Part shown: positions 6,634 to 8,697 of the stretch, piece after piece
How the letters are laid out: every line of letters starts with the position of its first letter
How positions within the stretch are numbered: position 1 is the first letter of the stretch
NCBI GenBank assembly: GCA_007125255.1
Contig: SLDM01000323.1
Coordinates: forward strand, 1-8,697
Direction of reading: 5' to 3'
Origin: Phycisphaerales bacterium
Lineage (GTDB): Bacteria > Planctomycetota > Phycisphaerae > Phycisphaerales > SM1A02
Length of the DNA: 8,697 bases
The notes under the pieces: generated by a model
Told to the model about the DNA's origin: nothing
The model's input: the letters and a program-made list of their open reading frames with translations, nothing else
The model's database searches: none
Position numbers and translations under genes: made by a program

Positions 6634-6984
6634 GGCTCAGTTCTACCGATCAGTCGGCTGGAGGTTGATCCAGCGGTCCGGCGGGCAGGGAGTTGCCGCC
6701 ACCTGAGCATATCGGGATGGGGTTCTGAAGTCCCTTCAATTCGCCGATCCCGATCGGTCCCGGACCGCTATCGGACCTCCGGCGGGGGCTCGGGATGGAA
6801 TCGGGATCGGGTCATCGCCTTCCCTGTCCATCCCTCCCCTTCCCTTCCACACGGGTGCCGACGGAGGCCGGGCGCCGTTTCCGCCGAATCCCGGCCATCC
6901 CCGGGGCCCAGCTTTCCCCCGGTTGCGGGTATCATCCGGCCCACTCTCCGCCCGTGATCCCGATTCCACGAAGAAGTCTGCCCC
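6634..6984. other. Divergent intergenic region with inverted and direct repeats
   Basis: This 351-base gap separates two divergent genes and should carry both promoters. I see no gene in it: small frames are Pro/Arg-rich, and homology of the right-hand gene begins at its own ATG. A pyrimidine tract lies at 6819-6849. TATCAT at 6930-6935 is a weak -10 candidate for the plus-strand gene, with no good -35. The most notable content is the family of TCGGGATSGG-like words listed separately. Confidence 0.55.
6712..6967. repeat. Inverted/direct repeat cluster in divergent promoter region
   Basis: TCGGGATGG occurs at 6712-6720 and 6790-6798, and TCGGGATCGG at 6801-6810. An 11-base perfect inverted pair is formed by 6744-6754 (CCGATCCCGAT) and 6800-6810. 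A 13-base perfect inverted pair is formed by 6796-6808 and 6956-6968 (GATCCCGATTCCA). CGGTCC-C-GGACCG at 6755-6767 is a palindrome of its own. They may be operator-like sites or fragments of a dispersed repeat. Confidence 0.5.
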
Positions 6985-8409
6985 ATGTCCGACCGGCTGA
7001 GGAAAATCCGTTCGCGTCTCGAAGCGCACGACCAGGCGCACGTCCTGAGTCGGGCCGATGAACTCAGCGCGGATCAACTGGAGCATCTGCTGGATCAAAT
7101 CGAGCAGATCGACTTCGAAGCGCTGGATGAGCTGATCGACCGGCACGTTCACCACCCGGACGGATCCGCCCTGCCGGGCGAACTCGAACCTGCGCCGTAC
7201 TTTCCCGAAGACATGCCCGAGGATGAGAAGGCCCGGTACCGGGCGGACGGTGAACGGCTCCTTCGGGAGGGTCGCGTGGCGGCGTTCACCGTCGCCGGCG
7301 GGCAGGGTACGCGGCTCGGCTGGAACGGACCGAAGGGAACCTTTCCCGCCACGCCGGTGACGGGCAAGCCCCTCTTCCGCGTCTTCGCGGAGCAGATCCT
7401 CGCCTCGCAGCGCAAGTTCGGGGTGACGATTCCCTGGTACATCATGACCAGCCCGATCAACGACGCCGACACCCGGGCGTTCTTCCTGGACAACAACTGC
7501 TTCGGTCTCGACCGGAAGAACCTCTTCCTCTTCCCCCAGGGCGTGATGCCGTCGCTGGACGCAAAGACCGGCCGAATCCTTCTGAGCGCGAAACACGAGA
7601 TCGCCATGAATCCGAACGGCCACGGCGGGTCGATCAAGGCACTGCGCGACTCCGGCGCCATCGAGGACATGGCCGCGCGGGGGATCGAACACATCAGTTA
7701 CTTCCAGGTCGATAACCCGCTGGCCAAGGTCATTGATCCGCTCTTCCTCGGTCTGCACGCGAGCGCGGAGGAGAGCTCCGGCGAGATGTCCAGCAAGATG
7801 GTCGCGAAGACCGATCCGGAAGAAAAAGTCGGGGTCTTCTGCCGCAGTGAAGGTAAGACGATCGTGGTCGAGTACTCCGACCTGCCGGAAGAGCTGGCCC
7901 GGCAGACGACGGATGACGGCGCCCTTCGTTTCCTCGCGGGCAATATCGCCATTCATCTCTTCGGCGTGCCGTTCATCGAGCGCCTGACTGCGGAAAAGCA
8001 CCGCTTCGGTCTGCCCTACCACCGCGCGTTGAAAAAGGTTCCGCACATCGATGTCGAATCCGGCGCCCCGGTCGATCCGGCCGAACCCAACGCGATCAAG
8101 CTGGAGTCGTTCGTGTTCGACGCACTTCCGCTGGCGGAGCGATCACTGGTACTGGAAACGAGTCGGGTGGAGGAGTTCGCGCCGATCAAGAACGCCGATG
8201 GCCGGGATTCCGCCGCCAGTTCACACGAGTTGCAGTCCGAGCGCCACGCCCGCTGGCTGGAAGCGAGCGGCGTGACGGTACCGCGCGACCAGGAAGGCCG
8301 GCCGGCGGCCCGGCTGGAGATCAGTCCCCTGACCGCACTCGATCCCGGGGAGATCCCCGCCGCGGAACTTCCCGAAGTGATCAGGCCGGGGGCGGAGATT
8401 GCGATCTGA
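6985..8409 (+). CDS. UAP1-like UDP-N-acetylglucosamine/UDP-sugar pyrophosphorylase (UDPGP type 1 family)
   Basis: By family, the enzyme makes a UDP-sugar (UDP-GlcNAc or a related UDP-hexose) and pyrophosphate from UTP and the sugar 1-phosphate, supplying cell envelope or exopolysaccharide synthesis. The 474-residue protein resembles eukaryotic UAP1 along its whole length. The N-terminal helices (RLEAHDQAHVLSRADELS, 11-28) are followed by the nucleotide loop AGGQGTRLG at 104-112 with PKG at 116-118. Then come PWYIMTS at 150-156, PNGHGG at 210-215, YFQVDNPLAKV at 239-249, AGNIAIHLF at 318-326, IKLESFVFD at 371-379 and PIKNADG at 400-406. Substrate specificity among UDP-GlcNAc, UDP-GalNAc and UDP-glucose cannot be settled by eye. 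Most bacteria make UDP-GlcNAc with the unrelated-architecture GlmU, so this may be an additional or specialised route. The ATG at 6985 is chosen because family homology starts right there; only a weak GAAGAAG lies upstream. Confidence 0.9.
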   Translation: MSDRLRKIRSRLEAHDQAHVLSRADELSADQLEHLLDQIEQIDFEALDELIDRHVHHPDGSALPGELEPAPYFPEDMPEDEKARYRADGERLLREGRVAAFTVAGGQGTRLGWNGPKGTFPATPVTGKPLFRVFAEQILASQRKFGVTIPWYIMTSPINDADTRAFFLDNNCFGLDRKNLFLFPQGVMPSLDAKTGRILLSAKHEIAMNPNGHGGSIKALRDSGAIEDMAARGIEHISYFQVDNPLAKVIDPLFLGLHASAEESSGEMSSKMVAKTDPEEKVGVFCRSEGKTIVVEYSDLPEELARQTTDDGALRFLAGNIAIHLFGVPFIERLTAEKHRFGLPYHRALKKVPHIDVESGAPVDPAEPNAIKLESFVFDALPLAERSLVLETSRVEEFAPIKNADGRDSAASSHELQSERHARWLEASGVTVPRDQEGRPAARLEISPLTALDPGEIPAAELPEVIRPGAEIAI

Positions 8410-8424
8410 AGGACGACGGGGAAC

Positions 8425-8480
8425 AGTGACAAAGTAACGGAGTGACGAAGTAACGAAGGAAAGAAGGAACGAACCGGCGA
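8425..8480 (+). repeat. 8-base degenerate tandem repeat, about seven units
   Basis: Consecutive 8-base units read AGTGACAA, AGTAACGG, AGTGACGA, AGTAACGA, AGGAAAGA, AGGAACGA and ACCGGCGA (consensus near AGTAACGA, decaying to the right). The array begins 15 bases after the UDPGP stop codon and is almost free of pyrimidine runs on the sense strand. It resembles the reverse-complement repeat beyond the ATPase gene at 4815-4934. The period excludes a codon-driven origin, and its role is unknown. Confidence 0.75.
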
Positions 8481-8539
8481 AATCTCCGGGGAACAAGGGT
8501 TGATGCCGTCGCCGCTGGCCCAGATTCCGTCTTTCCGCG

Positions 8540-8568
8540 GCGTCCGTCATCTCCACAGCGTCCGTCAT
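8540..8568 (+). repeat. Direct repeat GCGTCCGTCAT, two copies
   Basis: The 11-base word GCGTCCGTCAT occurs at 8540-8550 and again at 8558-8568, 18 bases apart, the second copy running into the stem-loop at 8567. This may reflect duplication at the edge of a dispersed repeat. It is short, so coincidence is possible. Confidence 0.45.
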
Positions 8569-8586
8569 TCCCGCGAAAGCGGGAAT
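8567..8586. repeat. dRS3/REP-like palindromic repeat with GAAA loop
   Basis: ATTCCCGC at 8567-8574 and GCGGGAAT at 8579-8586 are perfect inverted copies closing a four-base GAAA loop (GNRA type). The unit fits ATTCCC-N8-GGGAAT, the pattern of dRS3 elements known from Neisseria; CGTCATTCCCGCGAAAGCGG-type words are frequent dispersed repeats in many bacterial genomes. There is no T-run, so a rho-independent terminator is unlikely, although the hairpin could protect the 3' end of the UDPGP transcript. Confidence 0.65.
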
Positions 8587-8675
8587 CCAGGGGGACGCGC
8601 CGTGAGCGACCCGAGTGCAGAAAATGTGCAGAGACTGCCGTTCACGCAGAACGCCTCCCGCGGTCAGAAGCCGTC

Positions 8676-8697
8676 ATGCAAGCCGTACGCATCCTCC
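8676..8697 (+). CDS. Possible start of a further gene, cut by the right edge
   Basis: An ATG at 8676 begins MQAVRIL before the window ends. Starts of this kind are seen in zinc-type alcohol dehydrogenase/quinone oxidoreductase proteins, but seven residues cannot identify a family. No Shine-Dalgarno is evident. The call is tentative. Confidence 0.25.

Larger units (their letters stand above)
8410..8675. other. Intergenic region after the UDPGP gene
   Basis: This stretch has no convincing gene. Its left half holds the 8-base tandem repeat and its right half the direct repeat and the GAAA-loop palindrome. The part from 8587 to 8675 shows nothing I can name; a GTG frame at 8602 is open to the window end but its translation is not recognisable. 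No standard terminator is seen. Confidence 0.5.

Noticed and set aside
6736..8046. Minus-strand open frame of 436 codons
   Set aside because: It is fully antisense to most of the UDPGP gene, whose family motifs are clear, and the product shows no motif.
8567..8586. Rho-independent terminator
   Set aside because: The stem is good but no T-run follows on either strand.
8410..8600. CRISPR array
   Set aside because: The repeats here are 8-base direct tandem units plus one palindrome, with no 25-40 base repeats separated by unique spacers.
8587..8697. GTG frame starting at 8602
   Set aside because: It is open to the edge, but the translation is low in hydrophobic residues and resembles nothing known. 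The ATG at 8676 is no better supported than a tentative call.

Overview
The window is GC-rich bacterial DNA with six complete protein-coding genes and one gene cut by the left edge. A seventh start may lie at the right edge, but support for it is weak. The gene styles suggest a member of the Planctomycetota, possibly Phycisphaerae-like. The clues are a membrane protein with a short CxxC zinc-ribbon-like start, a eukaryote-like UAP1-type uridylyltransferase, mostly weak Shine-Dalgarno signals, and purine-rich short tandem repeats after genes. This placement is inference; no rRNA or other taxonomic marker is present.

Left part (3-1911, plus strand): an unrecognised single-pass membrane protein, then a flavin nitroreductase-fold protein. 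The latter has the substrate-lid residues of iodotyrosine deiodinase at exactly the spacing of the human enzyme. Its 3' end overlaps the convergent gene on the other strand by 14 bases.

Middle part (1898-4599, minus strand): three genes that could form one transcript, read leftwards. They are a methylisocitrate lyase (prpB-like), an ABC ATPase with a histidine-rich tail, and an ABC-3 family metal permease. The two ABC genes overlap by ATGA. No metal-binding periplasmic protein and no other methylcitrate-cycle gene is present. A good extended -10 promoter candidate lies about 95 bases before prpB.

Right part (4969-8409): a GspE/PilB secretion or pilus ATPase on the minus strand, and a divergent UAP1-like UDP-sugar pyrophosphorylase on the plus strand. 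The 351-base gap between them is rich in inverted and direct copies of a TCGGGATSGG-type word.

Non-coding DNA: the gaps 4600-4968 and 8410-8675 both carry degenerate short tandem repeats (8- or 9-base period). In both cases the repeats sit just 3' of a gene, with the purine-rich strand in the sense direction. The second gap also has a perfect 8-bp stem with a GAAA loop that fits the ATTCCC-N8-GGGAAT pattern of dRS3-type dispersed repeats. I see no clear new multi-gene system. The window is mostly housekeeping and metabolic genes, and the most unusual items are the deiodinase-like enzyme and the intergenic repeats.
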